7,881 bases of DNA from Methanobacteriota archaeon. Lineage in GTDB: Archaea; Thermoplasmatota; Thermoplasmata; JAUWGG01. Position 1 is the stretch's first letter. Every line of letters starts with the position of its first letter. The position numbers and the translations under genes are program-made. Below the pieces are notes generated by a model. The model was not told where the DNA came from. It did no database searches and saw only the letters and a program-made list of their open reading frames with translations. Shown one piece after another: positions 1 to 6,059 of the stretch. The stretch is taken from positions 1 through 7,881 of the forward strand of contig JAUWGG010000038.1 of NCBI GenBank assembly GCA_030606525.1. Reading direction: 5' to 3'.

Positions 1-204
1 TTTATATTCTGAAGATGCTTGTTTTATCTCTAGTATTTGGTTTATCTGTCTATAGCAAGATATTCCTTTCTTATTATTTTTATATGCTAAAATCCGTTGT
101 TCTAATCCAGCGTTATACAATTTTCTGCACAAAAATAGGGTCTTATGCAATTTCCTTTCTTGTTCTTTGTTTGGATATAGTCTATATTTGAATGTGTGTT
201 TCAT
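1..204 (-). CDS. tnpB: TnpB (IS200/IS605 family, OrfB) N-terminus, partial at window edge
   Basis: Minus-strand reading from an ATG at 204 gives 68 uninterrupted codons up to base 1 with no stop, so the gene continues outside the window. The peptide begins MKHTFKYRLYPNKEQERKL and goes on with CRKLYNAGLEQR and a KKGISCYRQINQIL stretch. This is the characteristic N-terminus of TnpB/OrfB: a beta strand ending in RLYPN, the 'Q...L..T...CR.LYN..L' helix, then a Y..Q..L segment. TnpB is an RNA-guided DNA nuclease of the RuvC type, carried by IS605 and IS1341-type elements and ancestral to Cas12. The catalytic RuvC and zinc-finger parts would lie beyond base 1, so it cannot be told whether the gene is intact. 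Only a weak Shine-Dalgarno is seen (GGTTGGAC), and a TATA-like CTATATATGC lies at 233-242, about 30 bases upstream. An in-frame TTG at 211-213 is an alternative start. No tnpA lies between this gene and the next one. Confidence 0.85.
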   Translation of the reverse strand, partial: MKHTFKYRLYPNKEQERKLHKTLFLCRKLYNAGLEQRILAYKNNKKGISCYRQINQILEIKQASSEYK

Positions 205-232
205 ATTGTCCAACCCATATATTATTTTCAAA

Positions 233-242
233 GCATATATAG
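233..242 (-). promoter_or_regulatory. Possible TATA box for tnpB
   Basis: The minus strand reads CTATATATGC here, 29 bases and more upstream of the tnpB ATG at 204. An archaeal TATA element sits about 25 bases upstream of the transcript start, so transcription would begin near 210, giving a very short leader. The surrounding sequence is A+T-rich, so chance occurrence is likely; no clear BRE purine stretch was identified. Confidence 0.25.
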
Positions 243-248
243 CGTTAG

Positions 249-303
249 GGGAGAGGTCGGTGAAAATACTGTTCGCCCTCATCCCACCTCCAAAGAGTGT
301 GGG
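249..303. repeat. Two overlapping bulged inverted repeats upstream of tnpB
   Basis: Repeat B, 283-303: CCCAC (283-287) pairs with GTGGG (299-303) and CTC (288-290) pairs with GAG (295-297). This gives 8 bp with a CAAA loop and a single extrahelical T at 298 on the plus strand. Repeat A, 249-285: GGGAGAGG (249-256) pairs with CCTC (277-280) plus TCCC (282-285). This gives 8 bp with a single bulged A at 281 (a T on the minus strand) and a 20-base loop. Bases 283-285 belong to both, so only one can form at a time. One unpaired base within an otherwise perfect short stem is what subterminal palindromes of IS200/IS605 elements look like. The alternative is a structured leader of the tnpB or THEP1 transcript. 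Confidence 0.5.
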
Positions 304-354
304 TTTTCTCGCTCACATTTTGATAAGAAAGGTAAAAAAATCGCAGTAAATACA

Positions 355-371
355 TTATACTTAAAAAACAA
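355..371 (+). promoter_or_regulatory. Possible TATA box for the THEP1-trm1 pair
   Basis: The sequence TTATACTTAAAAAACAA contains CTTAAAAAA, close to the archaeal TATA consensus (YTTAWA). A start point about 25 bases downstream would fall near 390 and leave a leader of roughly 25 bases that contains the GAGGA ribosome binding site at 406-410. The position fits well, but the region is A+T-rich and this is inference only. Confidence 0.35.
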
Positions 372-416
372 TACCCCCTCTTAGTACGAAGGTAACAATA
401 AAAATGAGGATTTATT

Positions 417-962
417 ATGGGTGAGGCTGTTAAGATTGGTATAACTGGATTACCGCGTGCAGGAAAAACCCAAGCTTTGATCAGAGTAATCGAAATGCTG
501 GAAGAAGAAGGCCAGATCGTTGGCGGGATGATCACAGAATCGATCATTGAGGATAACAGAAGAGTGGGATTTTGGGTAATGGATTGGGCAACAAAAGAAA
601 AAAAGATTTTTGCTCATATTGACTTTAAATCAAAAATAATGGTTGGGAGATATGGAATAGACCTCGATGTTTTAGAGGAGATAGGTGTTAGAGCTTTAGA
701 ACATGCTATAGAAGAGGCTGAGATCATCGTAATAGATGAAGTTGGAAAGATGGAGGTTGAAAGTGAAAGATTCGCAGATGTGGTTAATAGGGCTTTAGAG
801 ATCGACAAACCTCTTATCATAACACTTCACAAGAAATCTCGAAACCCACTTCTCCAAGATATAAGAAGAAGGGATGATGTTAGAATTTTAGAAGTGACAC
901 CTATAAACCGCAATTTATTGCCTTATAAGATCATTAAATTATTGAGAGGAGAAATGTTGTGA
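417..962 (+). CDS. THEP1-type nucleoside-triphosphatase
   Basis: A 181-residue P-loop NTPase of the THEP1 (DUF265/NTPase_1) family. These enzymes hydrolyse ATP, GTP and other NTPs in vitro; their cellular role is not established. The Walker A motif is GLPRAGKT at residues 11-18, very near the N-terminus as usual. Next comes the family-typical GGMITESI and GFWVMDWAT region (36-59), then a VGRYGIDLDVLEEIGV block (76-91), and the Walker B motif IIVIDEVGKME (103-113) with the DE pair followed by the family's GxME. The C-terminus carries the usual NRxLLPxKI segment (164-173). The length matches the family (about 170-190 residues). The ATG start is supported by GAGGA at 406-410, six bases upstream. 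The stop overlaps the GTG of trm1 by 4 bp, so the two are translationally coupled. The protein is cytoplasmic, with no membrane segment. Confidence 0.9.
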   Translation: MGEAVKIGITGLPRAGKTQALIRVIEMLEEEGQIVGGMITESIIEDNRRVGFWVMDWATKEKKIFAHIDFKSKIMVGRYGIDLDVLEEIGVRALEHAIEEAEIIVIDEVGKMEVESERFADVVNRALEIDKPLIITLHKKSRNPLLQDIRRRDDVRILEVTPINRNLLPYKIIKLLRGEML

Positions 963-2110
963 GCTTTAACTTCTCAACACAACGAATTTTAGAAGGAACA
1001 ACAAATGTTTGGGTGCCAAAAGTTCTATCGACAAAAGGTCCAAAAACAAAAAAAGTGGATGTTTTCTACAACCCGACAATGGAATTTAATAGGGACGTGT
1101 CTGTAATATTTCTTAAGCGTTTTATAAAAAAAGAGCAAAAGAGTATCTTGGATGGACTAGCTGCAACTGGCATACGCGGTATAAGGTTTGCAAATGAGGT
1201 CGATGGAGATCTTTCTGTAACCATAAACGATGCCAATCCTATTGCCTTTAAATTGATAAAAAGGAATATCAGAGCGAACAATTTAGAAAATGTAATCGCC
1301 TCTAACAAAAAATTGAATGCCTTGCTTGCCGAGCGGTGGTACGACTACATAGACATCGATCCATTCGGTTCGCCTGTTCCTTTTTTGAGTACTGCCATGC
1401 AATCTGTTAAAAATAATGGGATTATAGCAATAACTGCTACCGACACAGCTCCATTGTGCGGTACATACCCAAAAGCATGCAGAAGGAGGTATCAGGCTGT
1501 ACCATTAAAAACGAATTATTGTCATGAAATAGGTTTAAGGATTCTGATAGGATATGTAGCCAAGGAAGCAGCAAAATACGATTTAGCAGTAAAACCTTTA
1601 TTGAGTCATTACACTGACCATTATTTTAGAACATATGTAAGAATAGAAAAAGGTGCGAAAAAGACAGACAAATGTCTTGAGAAAGTAGGTTTCGTGGTGC
1701 ATAAAGAAAATGGTTTTAGGGAAGTGATCAAGGAAATAAAAGAAGAGGATCTTACAGCTGGACCATTGTGGATTGGCTCATTGTTCGATGAAAAATTCTT
1801 AAAAAACCTAAAGATCGATATCTCATTGGGGACAAAAAGGAGATTAGAAAGAATGCTCGAAGTTTGGAAAGAGGAAGCGTCAGCCCCTCCCTTATACTAC
1901 TCATCAGATGAAATTGCAAAGGCGCTTAAGTTAAGCCCACCACCATTGCAAATCATAATTCAAAAATTGAGGGATGAGGGGTATAAAGCCACAAGGACAC
2001 ATTTCGCGCCAGCTGCTTTCAAGACAGATGCGGATATCGAATCGATAAAAGAGGTTTTTAAAATAACTTTGAATTTAACATCCACATTCTCCCTTCCTTT
2101 CCAAAGTTGA
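959..2110 (+). CDS. trm1: tRNA (guanine(26)-N2)-dimethyltransferase Trm1
   Basis: A 383-residue SAM-dependent enzyme that converts G26 of tRNA to N2,N2-dimethylguanosine at the D-arm/anticodon-arm junction. Visible features in order are the N-terminal EG.T..WVPK segment, VFYNPTMEFNRDVSV (35-49), the SAM-binding motif ILDGLAATGIRG (63-74), the acidic strand INDAN (89-93), the catalytic DIDPFGSP motif (132-139), ITATDTAPLCG (158-168), HYFRTYVR (221-228), GPLWIG (268-273) and the C-terminal THFAPAAFKTDA block (347-358). The 310-345 segment resembles a small winged-helix fold. The start is a GTG with GAGAGGAG just upstream (945-951, seven bases away), overlapping the THEP1 stop by 4 bp. Some relatives have Cys pairs in the 238-270 insert; here only Cys239 is present, so no zinc site is expected. 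About 12 residues (372-383) extend past the conserved end and overlap the convergent gene by 36 bp. Confidence 0.95.
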   Translation: MSFNFSTQRILEGTTNVWVPKVLSTKGPKTKKVDVFYNPTMEFNRDVSVIFLKRFIKKEQKSILDGLAATGIRGIRFANEVDGDLSVTINDANPIAFKLIKRNIRANNLENVIASNKKLNALLAERWYDYIDIDPFGSPVPFLSTAMQSVKNNGIIAITATDTAPLCGTYPKACRRRYQAVPLKTNYCHEIGLRILIGYVAKEAAKYDLAVKPLLSHYTDHYFRTYVRIEKGAKKTDKCLEKVGFVVHKENGFREVIKEIKEEDLTAGPLWIGSLFDEKFLKNLKIDISLGTKRRLERMLEVWKEEASAPPLYYSSDEIAKALKLSPPPLQIIIQKLRDEGYKATRTHFAPAAFKTDADIESIKEVFKITLNLTSTFSLPFQS

Positions 2111-3316
2111 CCCTTCTTCCACAAAATAGTCCCATTCTTGGTTGTTAAAAACAGAATTCTCAATTGCGATCACTTCGGAATACCCTGCATTTTCTGGAGC
2201 AAGAGGAGAAACATCTCTATTGAAGGAAGATTCCTGAAATTTTGTGAGGGAAATGCCGATAGTATTTTTAGATATTAGGTTAGCTTCAAGCGTTATATTT
2301 CGGCAGTTCTTGATATCCACACCATTCCCTGAGTTATTAACGATTACATTGTTTTTCACAATTACTTTGCTGCAATCTTCCAATTTGATTCCATGCTTCC
2401 ATCCTGGACAGTATGCCTCGGGTTGATGCTCATGGGCTGGGTAAATGCTTATTGGCTGCCCTTCATCATCGAGTATGTCTTCAGTTAAAAGCCCGTTGGT
2501 ATCGATGTAATTGTTATCGATGATGATATTTGCATTCCAGCTGTTGTATTCAACATTTATACCTGCATGACCTGTACCCGTAATTCTGTTGTTATAAACC
2601 CTATTTGCTCTTTCAGAGTCTCTGAAATCCTCAAAATTGATCGCATCTTCGATGTTCCTATCTAGGGTGTTGTTGTAAATATCAACCCATACATCAGGAT
2701 CCCCTTCACGATTCAAAATTAAAATTGCATGAGGGTAATTGTGCTTGAACGAATTGTTGTGGATCTTTGCACCCCCTGTACTGTCAAGAAGGAGAGAGTT
2801 GTGCTGATCATTCGCATTGAAGGTATTGTTACTAATCTCTATATTCCCCCCTCCGATAACAGTAATGCCTATAGAGTTGTTCTCTATCTCATTGTGATCA
2901 ATAAGCAGGTTCTCGCAGCCGTAAGCGCCAATGACAGCGCTCTCATGAACATAATAATCTCTTATGATATTATTTGAGATCTCAATATTTCTGGAACCTT
3001 CATATATACAGATCTTCGAGTTAATGAATTTACAATTAGAGATCTTCATTCCATCTATTCCATAAATCTCGAGTGTGCAGTTCTCAAACAAACTGGCATT
3101 GATATCTTCAGAAACATTGATCTTCTCGTTCTCATGCCTTTCGATCAATTCAGGCAGTACAACGGGGTTCGGGAGAGAAAGACATGGCGGAGGGGGAATA
3201 ATTTCTTTTTCTACAACAGGTGTTTGAAAATATCCATTTAATAAAAGACCAAGAGTTAAAACGACTGCAATTATCACGCCAATAATAAAGATCTTTATTT
3301 TCATCTCAATGGTCAT
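2075..3316 (-). CDS. Membrane-anchored right-handed parallel beta-helix surface protein (unknown function)
   Basis: 413 residues from the ATG at 3316. A hydrophobic segment (residues 7-29, IKIFIIGVIIAVVLTLGLLL...) acts as an uncleaved signal anchor or Sec signal; no lipobox cysteine follows it. A proline-rich linker (40-55) leads to about ten PbH1-type rungs with the pattern 'I.NN.I..N..GI.V', for example at 110-128, 137-153, 158-178, 183-201, 210-228, 237-255, 262-275, 308-325, 331-346 and 381-396. This is the fold of NosD/CASH and pectate-lyase-like proteins. About eight N-x-S/T sequons suit an exported archaeal glycoprotein. An insertion at 275-308 carries His295, His297, Cys303 and His308, and the chain ends in Cys-Gly-Cys. 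A GTG at 3346, in frame, would add 10 residues but lacks a Shine-Dalgarno; AGGA lies 9 bases before the ATG at 3316. An ATG at 3304 is a third choice. The substrate is unknown. Confidence 0.8.
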   Translation of the reverse strand: MTIEMKIKIFIIGVIIAVVLTLGLLLNGYFQTPVVEKEIIPPPPCLSLPNPVVLPELIERHENEKINVSEDINASLFENCTLEIYGIDGMKISNCKFINSKICIYEGSRNIEISNNIIRDYYVHESAVIGAYGCENLLIDHNEIENNSIGITVIGGGNIEISNNTFNANDQHNSLLLDSTGGAKIHNNSFKHNYPHAILILNREGDPDVWVDIYNNTLDRNIEDAINFEDFRDSERANRVYNNRITGTGHAGINVEYNSWNANIIIDNNYIDTNGLLTEDILDDEGQPISIYPAHEHQPEAYCPGWKHGIKLEDCSKVIVKNNVIVNNSGNGVDIKNCRNITLEANLISKNTIGISLTKFQESSFNRDVSPLAPENAGYSEVIAIENSVFNNQEWDYFVEEGSTLERKGECGC

Positions 3317-3380
3317 TATCGAACATCCTATAAAAATACTTTTCACTTAATGCAGCGCAAAGTGAATTTTCCAGCAATTC

Positions 3381-3392
3381 TTTATACTTAAC
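3381..3392 (-). promoter_or_regulatory. Possible TATA box for the beta-helix gene
   Basis: The minus strand reads TGTTAAGTATAAAG across this site, just after the stop of the hemerythrin-PAS gene. Transcription starting about 25 bases downstream would begin near 3358, leaving a leader of about 40 bases to the ATG at 3316. It suggests that the beta-helix gene can be transcribed apart from the stress cluster. Weak evidence from a short match only. Confidence 0.3.
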
Positions 3393-3399
3393 AATCCTC

Positions 3400-4617
3400 T
3401 TACAGCAATCTCTTTTCCCCTTCTATCTTCTTTATATCGGTGATGTCTTGCGTTACTTCTAAACATCCTAGATAATCTCCATTTTTGTCATGGAGCGCAA
3501 AGTATCGAATGTAAATTAGGCGTTCATTAAGCGGAATCCAAAACTCAGCCTTCGTTTTACGATCGTTTTTAAAATCATTCAATATCTGTTCAACTATGTG
3601 CACGCTCTTTTGTGGATGACACTGCTGAACTTTCCTGCCAATTATAGCTTTTGTTCTTGGAAAAATCCTATCTTTAGAATCGCTGAAGTATCTAACTGTA
3701 TCTTCTTTATCAACGAAAGTGATGTCCACTGGCAGTGTGTTAAGAACTGCTTTAAGCTCTTCTTTTAACAATTCTCCAGTTTCAAATAGAATTTTATCTC
3801 CTATCTCAACCTCTGTAATATCCATTTTTATTTCAGCAGCAACATCTTTTGCATGTTCAGGTGTAAAGCAACAGTAACCAAGTTCATCGAATTGTTTTCT
3901 TACCTCTTTCCATTCATTTTCTGTCACGACCTCTAAGGCAGAGGGAAAAAGGATGTTATTTTCCTTGTAGAAATGACTGGAAAGCATTTCAGCTAACGAT
4001 ATCGATGCTTCCTCCAGTTGTTCTTGAAAATCTTCAAAGGTCATGCTTGCGCGCATGTCTATGAGTCTGTAGAGATTTTTCTTTATTTCTCTTATCTTGT
4101 CGTGTTCTGTCCACATAATCGCTGGGGGTTGTGTAATTCCATGTTTCTCAAGATAAGGAAAAAGAACATTTTCTTCTCGCACATAATGGCTTTCTGAGTC
4201 TTTCAGATGTTTTTCAATATGTTTGATCTGTTCGATTTCTCTGGCAACAGAATCAAAATCTTTTGCTTCTTTTATCCTATGCGCAATATTTTTCAGTGTA
4301 TCAGCAAACTGCAGGAGTATTTTGTGCTCTTCCATAAGGGTATGAATTGGATGCCCTGATGGCATCGAGGTTTTCTCTCTCTCAACTGCTTCTCTGAATA
4401 CCAAAAGGTGAACATCACAGAGCTTCTGCATCTCTTCCCTCGGCATACCTTCTCTTATCAGTTCCTCTTCTATCTGTGATATCTCAACTGGTGTGATATC
4501 TTTTAAAACCTCTTTGAATTCTTCTTTTACCTCTTCTGGATTTGCACCTTCATGCAATTTCTTTATTATCTCCTTTAAACTTTCCTTCTTATCTTCTTTA
4601 TCAAACGATTCGCTCAT
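3400..4617 (-). CDS. DUF438 - hemerythrin HHE - PAS domain protein
   Basis: A 405-residue soluble protein with three parts. Residues 11-80 match DUF438 (LHEGANPEEVKEEFKEVL... CDVHLLVFRE). Residues 88-230 form a hemerythrin-like four-helix bundle with candidate di-iron ligands His92, His98 (HTLMEEH), His144 and Glu148/149 (SHYVREENVLFP), His172 (WTEHDKIRE), His215 and Glu219 (SHFYKENNILFP). Residues 285-398 form a PAS domain that ends with the usual GCLEVTQDITDIK. No kinase, HTH or methyl-accepting domain follows, so it is not a complete two-component sensor by itself. Hemerythrin domains bind O2 or NO at a di-iron centre, and related RIC/YtfE proteins handle iron after nitrosative damage; a sensor or iron-repair role is inferred. 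The start is set by AGGAGGG at 4624-4630, six bases upstream. It follows hcp by 74 bp, with A+T-rich sequence that could hold a secondary promoter. Cys249-Cys250 and Cys333-His334 are further possible redox or metal sites. Confidence 0.9.
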   Translation of the reverse strand: MSESFDKEDKKESLKEIIKKLHEGANPEEVKEEFKEVLKDITPVEISQIEEELIREGMPREEMQKLCDVHLLVFREAVEREKTSMPSGHPIHTLMEEHKILLQFADTLKNIAHRIKEAKDFDSVAREIEQIKHIEKHLKDSESHYVREENVLFPYLEKHGITQPPAIMWTEHDKIREIKKNLYRLIDMRASMTFEDFQEQLEEASISLAEMLSSHFYKENNILFPSALEVVTENEWKEVRKQFDELGYCCFTPEHAKDVAAEIKMDITEVEIGDKILFETGELLKEELKAVLNTLPVDITFVDKEDTVRYFSDSKDRIFPRTKAIIGRKVQQCHPQKSVHIVEQILNDFKNDRKTKAEFWIPLNERLIYIRYFALHDKNGDYLGCLEVTQDITDIKKIEGEKRLL

Positions 4618-4691
4618 GTTTTTCCCTCCTTTTTATTTTAATTATTTTCTCATAGACTATACGAAGTTTGCTGAGGCGTCGAACTCAATGA

Positions 4692-6005
4692 TCAAGCACT
4701 CAAGATCTGCTTAATGTCTTCTTTCGGATCACCTATTATTTTCAGATCATATTTTTCTTTCAGCACCTTCAGAATGTCGTCATTTACCCAGGCAGGGGTG
4801 ATGGGTCCTAGATATATACCCTTTATTCCAAGTGCAAGCAGACTCCAGAGGATAGCTACGGCTTTCTGCTCCATCCAACTCAGAATTAAGGTAAGTGGCA
4901 ATTCATTTATACCTCCACCAAATACATCAGCAAGAGCTTCAGCGATTTCTATTGCAACTATCGAGTCATTGCACTGCCCCAGATCGATCAGTCTCGGTAT
5001 ACCTTCAATATCACCAAGATCTAGGTCGTTGATCCTGAACTTACCGCAAGCAAGAGTTAATACGATCGTATCTTTCGGTAGCAGTTGAACGAACTCACGA
5101 TAGTACTGAGCTTTTTTAAGCGGTGAATCACATCCTCCTACAAGGAAGAAATGGCGGATTTTACCTGTTTCGACGAGATGCTTGATCTTATCTTTTAAAG
5201 ATAGAATAACAGACTTGGAGAAGCCTGTGGTCAATACAACTTCTCCTGGTTCCTCATCAAGTTCAGGCAGAGATTTTGCCTTTTCTATCACGGGTGTGTA
5301 GTCATATCCAGAAATGTGCTGCACACCTGGTAATCTCGTTGGTCCATTGGTAAACATTCTGTCTTTATACTCCTCTCTAGGGATCAAAACACAGTTCGAG
5401 CTCCCAAGTATAGCTACAGGATATTTTGAGAATAGTTGTTTCTGATCAAACCATGCTTGTCCGAAATTGCCAGCCAAGTGCTTATATTTCTTCAGACCTG
5501 GATAACCGTGGGCAGGCAGCAGCTCCGAATGGGTGTAAACATTTATGCCAGTTCCCTCAGTTTGTTCGAGCAGTGCCCCAAGTGCCTTAAGACCATGACC
5601 TGTAGCGATGATCCCATGTCCCTTGCGCGTTCCAGTTCGCACTTCAGTAGGTTCTGGTTCTCCATAGGTTTCTATGTGAGCCTTTTTGAGAAGTCTCATC
5701 GTCCTCACGTTCATCTCCCCAGCTTCAATAGCCAGCTTGATAAAGTCCTCTGCATCAAAGTTGACATTGGTGAACGTGGCGTAAAAAGCCCGTTCTATGA
5801 ATGCATTCACCTCAGTATCAGTATATCCAAGCTCCCTTGCGTGGTACAGATAGGCAGCCATCCCTTTAACAGTAAGCAGCAGATTATCCTGTAAACGGGC
5901 AACTGTAGCTTCCTTTCCGCATACTCCCTTTACTGTGCAACCTGTCCCCCTTGCGGTCTGAGAACATTGGTAGCAAAACATATCCAATTTTTCTTTCCCA
6001 ATCAT
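4692..6005 (-). CDS. hcp: Hybrid cluster protein (hydroxylamine/NO reductase), short class III form
   Basis: A 437-residue cytoplasmic Fe-S enzyme. The N-terminal cluster cysteines are Cys11, Cys14, Cys23 and Cys29 (C-x2-C-x8-C-x5-C, the spacing of class I and III). All eight residues at the hybrid 4Fe-2S-2O cluster site are recognisable: His137, Glu161, Cys205, Cys292 (VGGCDSP, the persulfide cysteine), Cys320, Cys345, Glu379 and Lys381. Their spacing is almost the same as I recall for the Desulfovibrio enzyme. That enzyme is about 550 residues; the missing roughly 110 residues after the N-terminal cluster are the deletion that defines class III, found in archaea and thermophiles. Hcp reduces hydroxylamine in vitro, and in E. 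coli its physiological reaction is NO to N2O. The ATG at 6005 has AGGAGG eight to nine bases upstream; Met9 (5981) has none. The usual GHD around the cluster histidine is GHG here. It lies 54 bp after rbr, and no hcr reductase gene adjoins it. Confidence 0.97.
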   Translation of the reverse strand: MIGKEKLDMFCYQCSQTARGTGCTVKGVCGKEATVARLQDNLLLTVKGMAAYLYHARELGYTDTEVNAFIERAFYATFTNVNFDAEDFIKLAIEAGEMNVRTMRLLKKAHIETYGEPEPTEVRTGTRKGHGIIATGHGLKALGALLEQTEGTGINVYTHSELLPAHGYPGLKKYKHLAGNFGQAWFDQKQLFSKYPVAILGSSNCVLIPREEYKDRMFTNGPTRLPGVQHISGYDYTPVIEKAKSLPELDEEPGEVVLTTGFSKSVILSLKDKIKHLVETGKIRHFFLVGGCDSPLKKAQYYREFVQLLPKDTIVLTLACGKFRINDLDLGDIEGIPRLIDLGQCNDSIVAIEIAEALADVFGGGINELPLTLILSWMEQKAVAILWSLLALGIKGIYLGPITPAWVNDDILKVLKEKYDLKIIGDPKEDIKQILSA

Positions 6006-6059
6006 TTTTTTAAACCTCCTAATAGTTTTTGGATGCGCTCAGCATTTTCGCTGCCGCTA

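Larger units (their letters stand above)
1..331 (-). mobile_element. Partial IS200/IS605-family (IS605 or IS1341-type) element, left end tentative
   Basis: The TnpB start at 1-204 implies that one end of an insertion element lies between it and the THEP1 gene at 417. No terminal direct or inverted repeats of the classical kind are expected for this family; subterminal imperfect hairpins are. Such hairpins are seen at 249-303. On the minus strand a TTTAC pentamer (332-336) lies about 28 bases outside the outer hairpin and could be the TTAC-like sequence that flanks the left end in this family. The outer boundary at 331 is therefore a guess. A second TTTAC at 346-350 is an alternative. The right end, with its guide-RNA region, is outside the window. 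Confidence 0.45.

Noticed and set aside
196..384. Open plus-strand frames at 167-349 and 196-384 upstream of the THEP1 gene
   Set aside because: Their beginnings overlap the convincing minus-strand TnpB start and the rest covers the hairpin region. They have no ribosome binding site and no recognisable motif.
245..547. Minus-strand open frame of 100 codons across the THEP1 start
   Set aside because: It lies largely antisense to the well-supported THEP1 Walker A region and has low-complexity composition typical of a shadow frame.
2075..3346. GTG at 3346 as the start of the beta-helix protein
   Set aside because: No Shine-Dalgarno precedes it, and the ten extra residues put a charged/polar stretch ahead of the signal anchor. 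The ATG at 3316 has AGGA at a suitable distance, but the choice is not certain.
4618..4691. Possible promoter or terminator between hcp and the hemerythrin-PAS gene
   Set aside because: The A+T-rich stretch at 4631-4648 is too close to the start codon to act as a TATA box for a transcript that carries the AGGAGGG site, and TGAG/CTCA is only a 4 bp stem. Neither is called.
4714..5088. Plus-strand open frames inside hcp (4714-5088 and 5436-5894)
   Set aside because: They are antisense to continuous hcp coding sequence in which all cluster ligands are present. No ribosome binding site or family motif was seen.
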